This document shows, one piece after another, positions 9,043-17,412 of a DNA stretch of 64,000 bases. The stretch lies in the NCBI RefSeq assembly GCF_000423045.1, contig NZ_AUHF01000001.1, positions 186,001-250,000 of the forward strand, in the 5' to 3' direction. Position 1 is the first letter of the stretch. Every line of letters begins with the position of its first letter. This DNA comes from Christiangramia portivictoriae DSM 23547. Lineage in GTDB: Bacteria; Bacteroidota; Bacteroidia; Flavobacteriales; Flavobacteriaceae. The translations under genes and the position numbers were made by a program. The notes below the pieces were generated by a model. It did no database searches. It saw nothing but the letters and a program-made list of their open reading frames with translations, and had not been told where the DNA came from.

Positions 9043-11295
9043 ATTAAATCATTCACTATATCTGGAATTCTCAAAAAGATCCCGATACTTTTCGGGCTCC
9101 TTATCGCATTGCATGTTCAGGCTCAGGATATACCGGCAGATAAGATCATCGCAACGACAGATCTTTCAACCTATTTAAATACTGAAGCCAAAAAAAACCT
9201 GGGAGAAGATATAACTGAAGCTAAGCTTGCCGGGTACTTCAGAGAAAAATTTCAACAACGTTATTTCTATAACTGGAAGAATCTAAGTTCCAAATTTGAA
9301 GAGTATAATTCAGTTTACCCAGAAATTAAAGCACATCACCTGCAACGAGCCGAGGATCATTTGTCAAAATATACCAGCGCAACCACCTGGAAATTACCTT
9401 TCAATTATCTAAACGGGCAGCCTGTGGATGCCTATGCATTGCGACATCTGGCGCGACAGCATAAAATGGTTGATATCGCTTTGCTATATAATTACAGCAA
9501 TCAGGATTCTCAATATCTGGAATATTTTACCTCGCAGATGAATTCTTTAAACAATGCTTTAGAGGCTGGAAATTATGAAACTATTGAAGATGGAAATGGA
9601 GTTTACGAAGCTTTTCGTTCCGGCTACCGGGTATTGAACTGGCTACAAATTCATAATATGTTCCTGGGAGAAAAGGAATATTCAGATAAAGATCAGCTAA
9701 CTACAATAGCAACCTTGTTACAACACGGGCAGCACCTGTACGAGAACAACCAGGAATTTAATCCAGGGAATCACCAAACCAGGGGAATGTCTGCTCTGGC
9801 CATGCTCAGTATTTTATTCAGAGATTTTGAAGGTACACAGGAGTGGTATGCTCATTCCATGCGATTATTACAGGAACATCTTTCTGCAGAAATAAATGCT
9901 GATGGTTTTCAATCAGAAAGAACTGTGCATTATCATATGAGTGATATTAAAAATTACTTTTATGTATATCAGTTAGCACGGAATACTCAGCTTGAGGTAG
10001 ACAGCGTTTGGGAAGAAAAACTGAAGTTTCTATTTACTACTCTGGCAAAGATTGCCTATCCAGACGGTTCAGCTCCTGTTTTTTCAGATGATACCGATGC
10101 TCCTTGGGCTGAGAAAAATGACATATCCGGAGCGATGACTTTAGGATATTTGTTGTTCGACGAGCCGCAATTAGGATTTTTTGCCACAAATAAGGTAGAT
10201 CCCGATATGTTCTGGTATCTAAGTAAAGAGCAGCTGCTTCGTCTTGAAACTATAGAAAAACAAGATCCCGAATTTGGATCACTGGAATTCCCGGATACCG
10301 GATATTATATCATGCGTGAGGGTTGGGAAAAGGGAGATATGATGATGGCAATTTCAGCCGGAGTTGATGACGAAAAGCCAGATCACCAGCATGGTGATGT
10401 GCTTGGAATCCAGGCGATGGCCAATGGAAAAGTACTATTGCCTAATTACCAGGTTCGATACTATCTCGAAGATCTTGAACTATTCAAAAATTCCCTGGTT
10501 AAGAATGTCGCCCTGGTGGATGATGAGCTTCAGGGAAAAGATTACCGTTCCAATAAAGGGGGAAGCGGATTTGGAAAATTTGGAAAATTACCAAAGCCCC
10601 AAACTCAGGTTTTCAAAACTTTGAAAGAGCTCGATCTGTTTGTTGGAACCCACGATGGTTTCAAAAATGTGGGGGTGGATTATGCCAGGAAGGTCATTTT
10701 TGTAAAAAACGATTTCTGGATCGTGGTGGACGAATTTGCTTCGGAAACTTCTCATGATTATAAACAGATCTGGCAGGGACACTATACTTTAGAAATTAAG
10801 ACAGGACTGCTTCGTTCCACTTTTGAGGATGGATCTGGACTGGATATTTTTCAGCTTAAAAATATCGACGGGATAGAAAGTTCTGGTGCAAGAGGAAAGC
10901 AATGGTCTGTTGTAAATAAGGAAGCTGCCCAGAATCACCGTTTTCTTACTATTCTACAGCCTTTTAGAGTATTTGATGCCAGAATAGATGAAGATTCAGA
11001 TTCTCCGGTCATAGCTGGCTGGGATTTAAATGATCCTCGCTGGAAAATAGCCGGGGAAGAGGCAACAGCTGTCACTAAATATACGAAAGGATTCTTCTTT
11101 TCTACGGAAGGCATTACGCTAGATACTTTGGAATTGATTTTTGAATCACCATCAGACATTTATATTGAAATGAAGAAGGGACAACTTCATTTGCAATCAC
11201 TGGAAGGAAAATCGATAAACGTACAAATAACTAAAGATTCAAAATTACTGAAGAAATTAAAAATTGCTCCAGGGGAGAATACGGTGATCAATTAA
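9043..11295 (+). CDS. heparinase II/III-fold polysaccharide lyase, probable alginate lyase
   Basis: About 750 residues. An N-terminal alpha/alpha-toroid domain is followed by a C-terminal heparinase II/III beta-sandwich. Likely catalytic residues (numbered from 9043) are Asn243 in PGNHQT, Tyr297 in VHYHM and the His of DHQHGD (448/450), the Asn-Tyr-His arrangement of the heparinase III-like lyases. The family (PL12, PL39 or other) cannot be fixed by eye; context argues for alginate. The start is a problem: the only standard codon, TTG 9109, cuts the signal peptide, which is intact only from an ATT at 9043. The start given here is an inference. Confidence 0.75.
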   Translation: MKSFTISGILKKIPILFGLLIALHVQAQDIPADKIIATTDLSTYLNTEAKKNLGEDITEAKLAGYFREKFQQRYFYNWKNLSSKFEEYNSVYPEIKAHHLQRAEDHLSKYTSATTWKLPFNYLNGQPVDAYALRHLARQHKMVDIALLYNYSNQDSQYLEYFTSQMNSLNNALEAGNYETIEDGNGVYEAFRSGYRVLNWLQIHNMFLGEKEYSDKDQLTTIATLLQHGQHLYENNQEFNPGNHQTRGMSALAMLSILFRDFEGTQEWYAHSMRLLQEHLSAEINADGFQSERTVHYHMSDIKNYFYVYQLARNTQLEVDSVWEEKLKFLFTTLAKIAYPDGSAPVFSDDTDAPWAEKNDISGAMTLGYLLFDEPQLGFFATNKVDPDMFWYLSKEQLLRLETIEKQDPEFGSLEFPDTGYYIMREGWEKGDMMMAISAGVDDEKPDHQHGDVLGIQAMANGKVLLPNYQVRYYLEDLELFKNSLVKNVALVDDELQGKDYRSNKGGSGFGKFGKLPKPQTQVFKTLKELDLFVGTHDGFKNVGVDYARKVIFVKNDFWIVVDEFASETSHDYKQIWQGHYTLEIKTGLLRSTFEDGSGLDIFQLKNIDGIESSGARGKQWSVVNKEAAQNHRFLTILQPFRVFDARIDEDSDSPVIAGWDLNDPRWKIAGEEATAVTKYTKGFFFSTEGITLDTLELIFESPSDIYIEMKKGQLHLQSLEGKSINVQITKDSKLLKKLKIAPGENTVIN

Positions 11296-11376
11296 GCCTG
11301 ATTTCTATCAGTAAATTTCGATAAAATAAGTCCGCTTTAACCGACAGTTTTGCTACTAAGATTCTAAAAACATTAT

Positions 11377-13620
11377 ATGAAAATAAATCCTTCAGTACTT
11401 TATCTATGCACATTTTTACTCGCGTTCAGTGCTACGACTTATGCTCAGAACCACAATTCAGAAAAACCTGACCAAACAGCGATCGTAAAACAGCAGCTGG
11501 AGGAAAATTCCCTGTTCGATAAAACCCTTCAGAAGATAAAGAAAGAGGTAGATGCAGAAATTGCTAAGGGTATAGATGTGCCTGTTCCAAAAGATCTCGC
11601 GGGCGGCTATACCCATGAAAGGCATAAAAAAAATTACGCAACAGCACAAAACGCTGGTGATCTTTACAGAATTGAAAAGGATGAGAAGTATGCGATCTAC
11701 ATCAAGGAAATGTTAATGCAATATGCGGCGATGTTTCCAGAACTGCCATTACATCCTGAAGAAAGATCCTATGCCAGAGGGAAATTATTCTGGCAATCTC
11801 TGAATGATTCTAACTGGCTTGTTGCAATGAGCCAGGCTTATGGTAGTATTTACGACTATCTCGATAAAAAAGAGAGAGATCAACTGGAAAAGGATCTTTT
11901 CCTGCCATACGCCGACTTCCTTTCTCTTGAAAACCCAAAATTCTTCAATAGAATTCATAATCATAGTACCTGGGGAAATGCCGCTGTTGGGATGATTGGG
12001 CTGGTCATGAATAATGACGAACTCGTCAATCGTGCCTTATACGGAATGAAAAACACTAATATTTCTGAAGATGCTCGTGATGATGATGGTGGGCGTATCC
12101 TGAAACAGGGACAGAAAGCTGGTTTCCTGGCAAATCTTGAAGAAGCTTTTTCTCCATCTGGTTACTACACTGAGGGACCTTATTACCAGCGCTATGCTAT
12201 GTATCCATTTATCATGTTTGCCAAGGCGCTTGAAGATAAAAGACCAGACATTAAGATATTTGAACATAAAGATGGAGTGCTAATCAAAGCTGTAAATGCT
12301 ATACTAAATCTAACAGATGCAGATGGTGATTTCTTTCCATTGAACGATGCTCAAAAAGGAATGTCTATTTACAATCAATCAATCGTGATCGCTGTAGATG
12401 CAGCTTACTATTATGGCGATAGATCACCTGGCCTACTTTCTGTAGCACAAAAGCAGGGTAGAGTGACTCTTGATGAGGCCGGTAAAGCTGTGGCACAGGC
12501 AATTCAATCTGGAGAAATTCAGGATTTCGAAAAAAGTTCCTTGAACCTTTCAGATGGTCCGGAAGGAAATAAAGGCGGGATCACCATCCTACGACAAGGA
12601 AAACCGGGAAACAATTATTCGCTGGTTTATAAATACACATCGCAGGGAGATAGTCATGGTCATTATGATAAGCTTTCATTTTCATTTTATAATGAAGGAG
12701 AAGAAATCATTCAGGATTATGGATTTGCAAGATTTGTGAATATAGAACCTAAGAAAGGTGGAGGATATTTAAAAGAAAATACCAGCTGGGCAAAACAAAG
12801 CATTGCTCACAATACGATTGTGCAAAATGAAACTTCTCATTTCGATGGTGATTTCGATACAGGAAGCAAATACAATCCTGAGTTATATTTTTCAGATTTC
12901 ACTTTGAATGACATTAAAATCGTAAGTGCTATAGATACAAATGCATATCCCGGAACAAAAATGCATCGTACAATGGTCATGCTGGAAAATGAGCTTTTTC
13001 AGAATCCCGTGATTCTGGATATTTTTAGACTAGAGGGAGAGAAAGAAAATCAATATGATCTACCATTCTATTATCAGGGACAGATCATCGATACCAATTT
13101 CGAGATCAATATGCCAGAGCAGTTGCAGAAATTAGGAAGCAAAAACGGATATCAGCATTTATGGGTTGAGTCCCGTGGTAAGGCAGGTGAGTCTAATACT
13201 AAGTTTACATGGTCCAATAACAGGAGATTTTATACGCTTACTCAGGCTCTGGGAAGTAAAGATCGCGTTATACTGGGGAGAATTGGAGCCACAGACCCTG
13301 AATTCAATCTAAGACGTGATCCGGTATTTATTAGTCGGAAGGAAAAGGCAAAGGATGCATTATTCATTACCGTATTGGAACCACATGGAAGTTATGATCC
13401 TGTGACTGAGTTGGGAAAAAATAGTTTTAGCCAGGTGAAGGATCTAAGAGTAATTACAGATACTCCAGAATATACAGCTGTACAGATCACGGGACACAAC
13501 GGCGAACGAATTTTATTTCTTATGAGTAATGAGGAAACTTCTGTAGATGAACAACATCAATTAATCATAAATAAAGAGGAGTTCAAATGGGATGGACCCT
13601 ATACAATAATCAATAAATAA
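11377..13620 (+). CDS. PL17 exo-acting oligoalginate lyase
   Basis: A 747-residue protein with signal peptide (about 1-23, ending TTYAQ). It closely resembles Alg17C-type PL17 enzymes: GGYTHERHKKNY near residue 75, RIHNHSTWGNAAVGM with catalytic Asn195/His196, TEGPYYQRY with catalytic Tyr270, and SHGHYDK in the C-terminal heparinase II/III domain. PL17 enzymes release unsaturated uronate monomers from alginate oligomers; these rearrange to DEH. Compared with Alg17C as I remember it, there is an insertion of about 15 residues, rich in Asp and Gly, between Asn195 and Tyr270. It lies just upstream of kdgF, which handles the released monomer. Confidence 0.92.
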   Translation: MKINPSVLYLCTFLLAFSATTYAQNHNSEKPDQTAIVKQQLEENSLFDKTLQKIKKEVDAEIAKGIDVPVPKDLAGGYTHERHKKNYATAQNAGDLYRIEKDEKYAIYIKEMLMQYAAMFPELPLHPEERSYARGKLFWQSLNDSNWLVAMSQAYGSIYDYLDKKERDQLEKDLFLPYADFLSLENPKFFNRIHNHSTWGNAAVGMIGLVMNNDELVNRALYGMKNTNISEDARDDDGGRILKQGQKAGFLANLEEAFSPSGYYTEGPYYQRYAMYPFIMFAKALEDKRPDIKIFEHKDGVLIKAVNAILNLTDADGDFFPLNDAQKGMSIYNQSIVIAVDAAYYYGDRSPGLLSVAQKQGRVTLDEAGKAVAQAIQSGEIQDFEKSSLNLSDGPEGNKGGITILRQGKPGNNYSLVYKYTSQGDSHGHYDKLSFSFYNEGEEIIQDYGFARFVNIEPKKGGGYLKENTSWAKQSIAHNTIVQNETSHFDGDFDTGSKYNPELYFSDFTLNDIKIVSAIDTNAYPGTKMHRTMVMLENELFQNPVILDIFRLEGEKENQYDLPFYYQGQIIDTNFEINMPEQLQKLGSKNGYQHLWVESRGKAGESNTKFTWSNNRRFYTLTQALGSKDRVILGRIGATDPEFNLRRDPVFISRKEKAKDALFITVLEPHGSYDPVTELGKNSFSQVKDLRVITDTPEYTAVQITGHNGERILFLMSNEETSVDEQHQLIINKEEFKWDGPYTIINK

Positions 13621-13627
13621 ATAGAAA

Positions 13628-13972
13628 ATGAAAGATTTAGGAACGAGCAAGGAATTCATGAAAGCACAGGAAATCGAATGGGAAACCGTTGGTGAAGGTG
13701 TGCGAAGACAAATTATGGGATATGATGATAAGATCTTACTGGCTAAGGTACATTTTAAAGAAGGAAGAGTTGGACCAATGCATGAGCATCATCATTCACA
13801 AGTAACTTATGTGGTAAGTGGAAAATTTGAGCTAACTATTGGCGATGAAACAAAGATGATGGAAGGCGGTGATTCGTTTTATATACCACCTCATAAAATG
13901 CATGGCGCTATTTGTAAAGAAGAAGGTGTGCTGATAGATGTCTTCAGTCCAATAAGAGAAGATTTCTTCTAG
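13628..13972 (+). CDS. kdgF: KdgF-like cupin, unsaturated uronate ring-opening protein
   Basis: A 114-residue single-domain cupin. Metal-binding residues are visible in MHEHHHSQ (His52, His54, Gln58) and in PPHKMHGA near residue 92. KdgF converts the cyclic 4,5-unsaturated uronate made by alginate or pectin lyases to the linear keto form, feeding DEH to the reductase. It starts 7 bp after the PL17 gene and has no signal peptide, which suggests a cytoplasmic or shared role. It is the last gene of unit 1. Confidence 0.88.
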   Translation: MKDLGTSKEFMKAQEIEWETVGEGVRRQIMGYDDKILLAKVHFKEGRVGPMHEHHHSQVTYVVSGKFELTIGDETKMMEGGDSFYIPPHKMHGAICKEEGVLIDVFSPIREDFF

Positions 13973-13991
13973 GAATTATACTGAATTATAG

Positions 13992-14034
13992 ATCTGATAA
14001 AAAAAAGGATAATTTTTTGTCAGATTAATTTTTT
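13992..14034 (+). terminator. AT-rich intrinsic terminator of alginate unit 1
   Basis: A 13-bp stem (13992-14004 with 14013-14025, one G-T pair) encloses an 8-nt loop and is followed by TAATTTTTT. It closes the PL6-to-kdgF unit just before the next promoter. Its T tract overlaps the expected -33 position of that promoter. Confidence 0.65.
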
Positions 14035-14061
14035 ACTTAACAATAAAATAACATATATTTG
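14031..14061 (+). promoter_or_regulatory. promoter of alginate unit 2 (TATATTTG -7 box)
   Basis: TATATTTG at 14054-14061 is a full match to TAnnTTTG. The -33 position (14031-14034) reads TTTT, a partial match, so the promoter may be weaker than promoter 1. The transcript would have a leader of about 265 nt before susC. Confidence 0.65.
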
Positions 14062-14095
14062 GTAAACCAGTTTGGGAAACCAATCTGGATAACCA
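14060..14095. promoter_or_regulatory. operator array 2: three TGGTAAACCA-like palindromes, 13-bp phase
   Basis: TGGTAAACCA (14060-14069), TGGGAAACCA (14073-14082) and TGGATAACCA (14086-14095) start exactly 13 bp apart. The first copy begins six bases into the -7 box, as at array 1. The second and third copies are degenerate in the left half-site. Probable binding site of the GntR protein encoded at 21869. Confidence 0.75.
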
Positions 14096-14119
14096 ATAAA
14101 AGTTATTTTTGGAATGGTC

Positions 14120-14217
14120 AAAAAAATAAAGGATAGGTGCACGCCTATCCTTTAAAACTTAAACTTCATTTGAGAGAAGTCGTTTAAACCATGTCTATTA
14201 CTCAATAGTAAACATGA
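14120..14217 (-). ncRNA. candidate antisense small RNA opposite the susC leader
   Basis: Read on the minus strand, about 97 nt run from a TATCTTTG -7 box (14229-14222) to a strong intrinsic terminator: an 11-bp stem (14127-14137 with 14144-14154), 6-nt loop, then seven U from 14126 to 14120. Near the 5' end is a second hairpin, with arms at 14190-14199 and 14204-14216 and a 3-nt bulge. The U tract exists only on the minus strand, where no other gene could use this terminator for 14 kb. Cis-antisense RNAs next to susC genes (DonS in Bacteroides fragilis) repress their polysaccharide loci, and the layout is the same. Ends are estimates. Confidence 0.6.
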
Positions 14218-14221
14218 ATTG

Positions 14222-14251
14222 CAAAGATACAATTTCATAAGTAACTACATA
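14222..14251 (-). promoter_or_regulatory. minus-strand promoter of the candidate antisense RNA
   Basis: On the minus strand the -7 box is TATCTTTG (14229-14222), matching TAnnTTTG, with a partial -33 box TATG (14251-14248) 18 bp upstream. The start would fall near 14217. Confidence 0.5.
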
Positions 14252-14331
14252 GACATTTCTAGCAACCATTGTCTGTCAATACTTTTTCTCGGTTAGGACT
14301 ATTTAAATCAATGTAACTAAATTAAAAACTT

Positions 14332-17300
14332 ATGAACTTGAAGAAAACAGCAATTTTCTTAGTGGCGCTACTATGTCATTTGGCTCTGATTGCTCAGGAA
14401 AGTAATGCACTTTCAGGTACTGTGACCTCAGAGGGAGATGCAGTTCCTCTGGCTGGAGTTAGCGTGATGATCAAAGGTACAACGACCGGGGTTGTAACCG
14501 ATTTTGACGGTAATTACGAAATCGATGTAGTAGATGGGAACGTGTTGCAGTTCTCCTATCTTGGCTTTGTAAGCCAGGAAATTACGTATAATGGTCAGCA
14601 AACTTTGGATGTTGTCATGGCCTCAGATTCTCAATTACTTGACGAGACAGTAGTAATTGGGTATGGTACCAGAAAGAAAAGTCACCTTACCGGTGCAGTT
14701 TCCAGCGTGGTAAACGAAGATCTTGACCAATTACCTGTAGCACGTGTGGACGATGCACTTGTTGGACAGATTTCCGGGGTGAACATACAGGCCACCGATG
14801 GTCAGGCTGGTGCTGCCCCTACCATTAGAATCAGGGGTACAGGTTCTTTAACCGGTAGCTCGGCTCCATTGATTGTTGTAGATGGGCTGGTAGTAGACAA
14901 TGACTTCCTGGGGAGTTTGGATATGAGCGAGGTTGAATCTTTTGATGTTTTAAAAGATGCCGCTTCAGCCGCTATCTATGGTTCCCGAGGAGGAAACGGG
15001 GTGATCCTGATTACCACCAAACAGGGTAAGGAAGGGAAAACTGTATTTAGTTACCAGGGATATAGCGGTTATAAGGAAGCAAGACAAAGTGATGCGTATT
15101 ATTTTTCTGTTGCTGAAACTGCTGCGGCAGAACTTGCTGCAACCGGAGAACTTTCTCCAAGAACACAATACATACAGGCAATTGGTATTGATCGTGACTG
15201 GCAGGATGATATCTTCGACGGTGGTTTGATCCAGAATCATTCTTTAAGTGCACGTGGAGGATCAGAAAATACCAAATTCAGTATTTCTTTAGGATACCTG
15301 CATGATGAAGGGGTATTATTAACAGATGATTACAAGAGATATAACCTAAGACTGAAACTAGACACCAAGGTAAGCGACAAGTTTAGGTTTGGTGGTAACC
15401 TTGCACCATCTTATACAGATACCAGACGTTTTGATGGATCTACTCATGATATATTACGTCAGCCGCCATGGTTGCCAATCTACCATGATGAGAATACCAT
15501 TCAGTTCGTAGATAGAAATGTATATCCAGATGTTGAGGTTGGTGATTATGCTGTACAAAGACACTTCGATAATTATGATCTTTTTGGAGATGGAACTTTA
15601 ATAGATATTAGCGATACCTCCAATACGAATCCAGCTGCCAAAGTTCTGGAAAGAGATAGAAATGATTACAAATTCAAAGTATTTGGAAATTTCTATGCAG
15701 ACTATGAGATCATGGACGATCTTAATTTAAGAACAACACTTTCCGGAGATTATCAGCATACCATGCGTGATAGATGGCAGGGAGTTCTCGCGAGCCGTAA
15801 CGGTGCATCAGATGCCAGTTACAATGTGGAGAACGAACGTGCGATCCACCTGGCTTCTGAAACGTATCTTACTTATGATAAGACTTTTGGAAAACACGAA
15901 TTTGATGCTGTTGCCGGAATCACTTTCGAGCAGTGGGATTATGAAGGTAGCTACTCCTTAGGAACCGGTTATACTTCAGATTTAATTAAAACCTTATCTG
16001 CAGCTACAGTTGCTTCAGAAATAGACTCGTGGGTTTATGATGAAAGATTCCAGAGTTACTTCGCGAGACTAAACTGGGCTTATGCAGATAAATACCTGGC
16101 ATCTTTCAGTTATAGAAGGGATGGAAGTTCTGTATTTGGTTCTGATTCCAAATACGGTGATTTCCCGGCCATTTCATTAGGTTGGGATATCGCTGAAGAA
16201 AATTTCCTGAAAGACAACGACTTCCTTAGTAGTTTCAAATTCAGGGTAAGTTATGGTTTCACGGGGAACAAGGATCTTGACACTAATTCAGACATTATAG
16301 ATCTTTACCCTTCCTTACCATTGCTGGGACCATCTTCAGCAACCATTGGTGGAGCAGTACAACCAGCTTTTGTCGCTCTTAACATTGCGAACCCAGATCT
16401 ACAATGGGAAAGATCCAAGGAAATAAATCCAGGTCTTGATTTTGGATTCCTGAAGAATAGAATTACCGGATCTATAGATTATTACAAAAGAACCAGTGAC
16501 CAGTTATTACTTTTTAACCCGATCTCTGCTTCTACCGGATTTAGAAATGCCCTTGTAAATATAGGAGAGGTGGAAAACAGTGGTCTTGAGGTGGAACTTC
16601 GCACCAGGAATTTCGCTAACTCCAATTTTGGATGGAACACAACAATTCTTGCTTCCAGAAATAAAAATGAACTAACAGATTTTGCAGATTCTAACGGACA
16701 GATTGGGCTGGTAGATGACAAAAGAGCTGCAGAATGGATCAACCTGGAAGGTCAGCCAATTTCATCTTTTTATGGATGGGTTGTAGACAGAGATATTCCC
16801 AGAGAACTTCGTGAAAGACCATATTTCCCGATTGGGGCAGAAGCTCAGGATGTATATGTAAAGGATCTAAATGGTGATGGTGTTATTGATGATGATGACA
16901 AGACAATTCTTGGAAACCCATACCCAGATCTTATCTGGAGTTTGACCAATGACTTTAGAATAGGTAACCTGGATATAAGTTTCCTTTTCCAGGGAAGTCA
17001 TGGTGCTGAGGTTAGAAACATGGGAGATCAGTATATCTTCAATCACTTTAATAGTGGAGCAGATTTTGACCCGGCGATCACACCAGATCAGGATTTCATC
17101 AGGGAAAAGATCTTTACAGATGATATCGTACAGGACGCTTCGTATGTTGCTCTTAGAAACCTGAATGTTGGTTACAATATTCCGGTAGAGGTTACAGGTA
17201 AACTGGGACTGAAGAGCTTGAGGATTTATGCAGCAGGGCAGAACCTGAAGTACTGGACGGCTGATGATTATACTGGTTTTAACCCAGAAAGTATCGATAA

Positions 17301-17385
17301 CACCTCGCCAACAACCTATGGGTATCAAAGAGCAGGTTCACCAATTTTCAGAACCATATCTATTGGGATCAATGCCGATTTTTAA
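14332..17385 (+). CDS. SusC-like TonB-dependent outer-membrane transporter for alginate oligomers
   Basis: A 1017-residue protein with signal peptide (about 1-22). An N-terminal carboxypeptidase-regulatory-like domain (about 26-105, LSGTVTSEGDAVPLAG) is followed by a TonB-box region and plug (ETVVIGYGTRKKSHLTGAVSS, about 108-230) and a large beta-barrel ending in the terminal Phe (INADF). SusC proteins import oligosaccharides with energy from TonB. Substrate is inferred from the adjoining lyases. Translation starts after a leader of about 265 nt that overlaps the antisense RNA. The susD gene follows 27 bp downstream. Confidence 0.93.
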   Translation: MNLKKTAIFLVALLCHLALIAQESNALSGTVTSEGDAVPLAGVSVMIKGTTTGVVTDFDGNYEIDVVDGNVLQFSYLGFVSQEITYNGQQTLDVVMASDSQLLDETVVIGYGTRKKSHLTGAVSSVVNEDLDQLPVARVDDALVGQISGVNIQATDGQAGAAPTIRIRGTGSLTGSSAPLIVVDGLVVDNDFLGSLDMSEVESFDVLKDAASAAIYGSRGGNGVILITTKQGKEGKTVFSYQGYSGYKEARQSDAYYFSVAETAAAELAATGELSPRTQYIQAIGIDRDWQDDIFDGGLIQNHSLSARGGSENTKFSISLGYLHDEGVLLTDDYKRYNLRLKLDTKVSDKFRFGGNLAPSYTDTRRFDGSTHDILRQPPWLPIYHDENTIQFVDRNVYPDVEVGDYAVQRHFDNYDLFGDGTLIDISDTSNTNPAAKVLERDRNDYKFKVFGNFYADYEIMDDLNLRTTLSGDYQHTMRDRWQGVLASRNGASDASYNVENERAIHLASETYLTYDKTFGKHEFDAVAGITFEQWDYEGSYSLGTGYTSDLIKTLSAATVASEIDSWVYDERFQSYFARLNWAYADKYLASFSYRRDGSSVFGSDSKYGDFPAISLGWDIAEENFLKDNDFLSSFKFRVSYGFTGNKDLDTNSDIIDLYPSLPLLGPSSATIGGAVQPAFVALNIANPDLQWERSKEINPGLDFGFLKNRITGSIDYYKRTSDQLLLFNPISASTGFRNALVNIGEVENSGLEVELRTRNFANSNFGWNTTILASRNKNELTDFADSNGQIGLVDDKRAAEWINLEGQPISSFYGWVVDRDIPRELRERPYFPIGAEAQDVYVKDLNGDGVIDDDDKTILGNPYPDLIWSLTNDFRIGNLDISFLFQGSHGAEVRNMGDQYIFNHFNSGADFDPAITPDQDFIREKIFTDDIVQDASYVALRNLNVGYNIPVEVTGKLGLKSLRIYAAGQNLKYWTADDYTGFNPESIDNTSPTTYGYQRAGSPIFRTISIGINADF

Positions 17386-17412
17386 TCAAAGAACTTTTTT
17401 AAAGATATTATT

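Noticed and set aside
14127-14154. Plus-strand transcription attenuator in the susC leader
   Set aside because: The hairpin is followed by AAAACTTAA on the plus strand; the T tract is on the minus side only.
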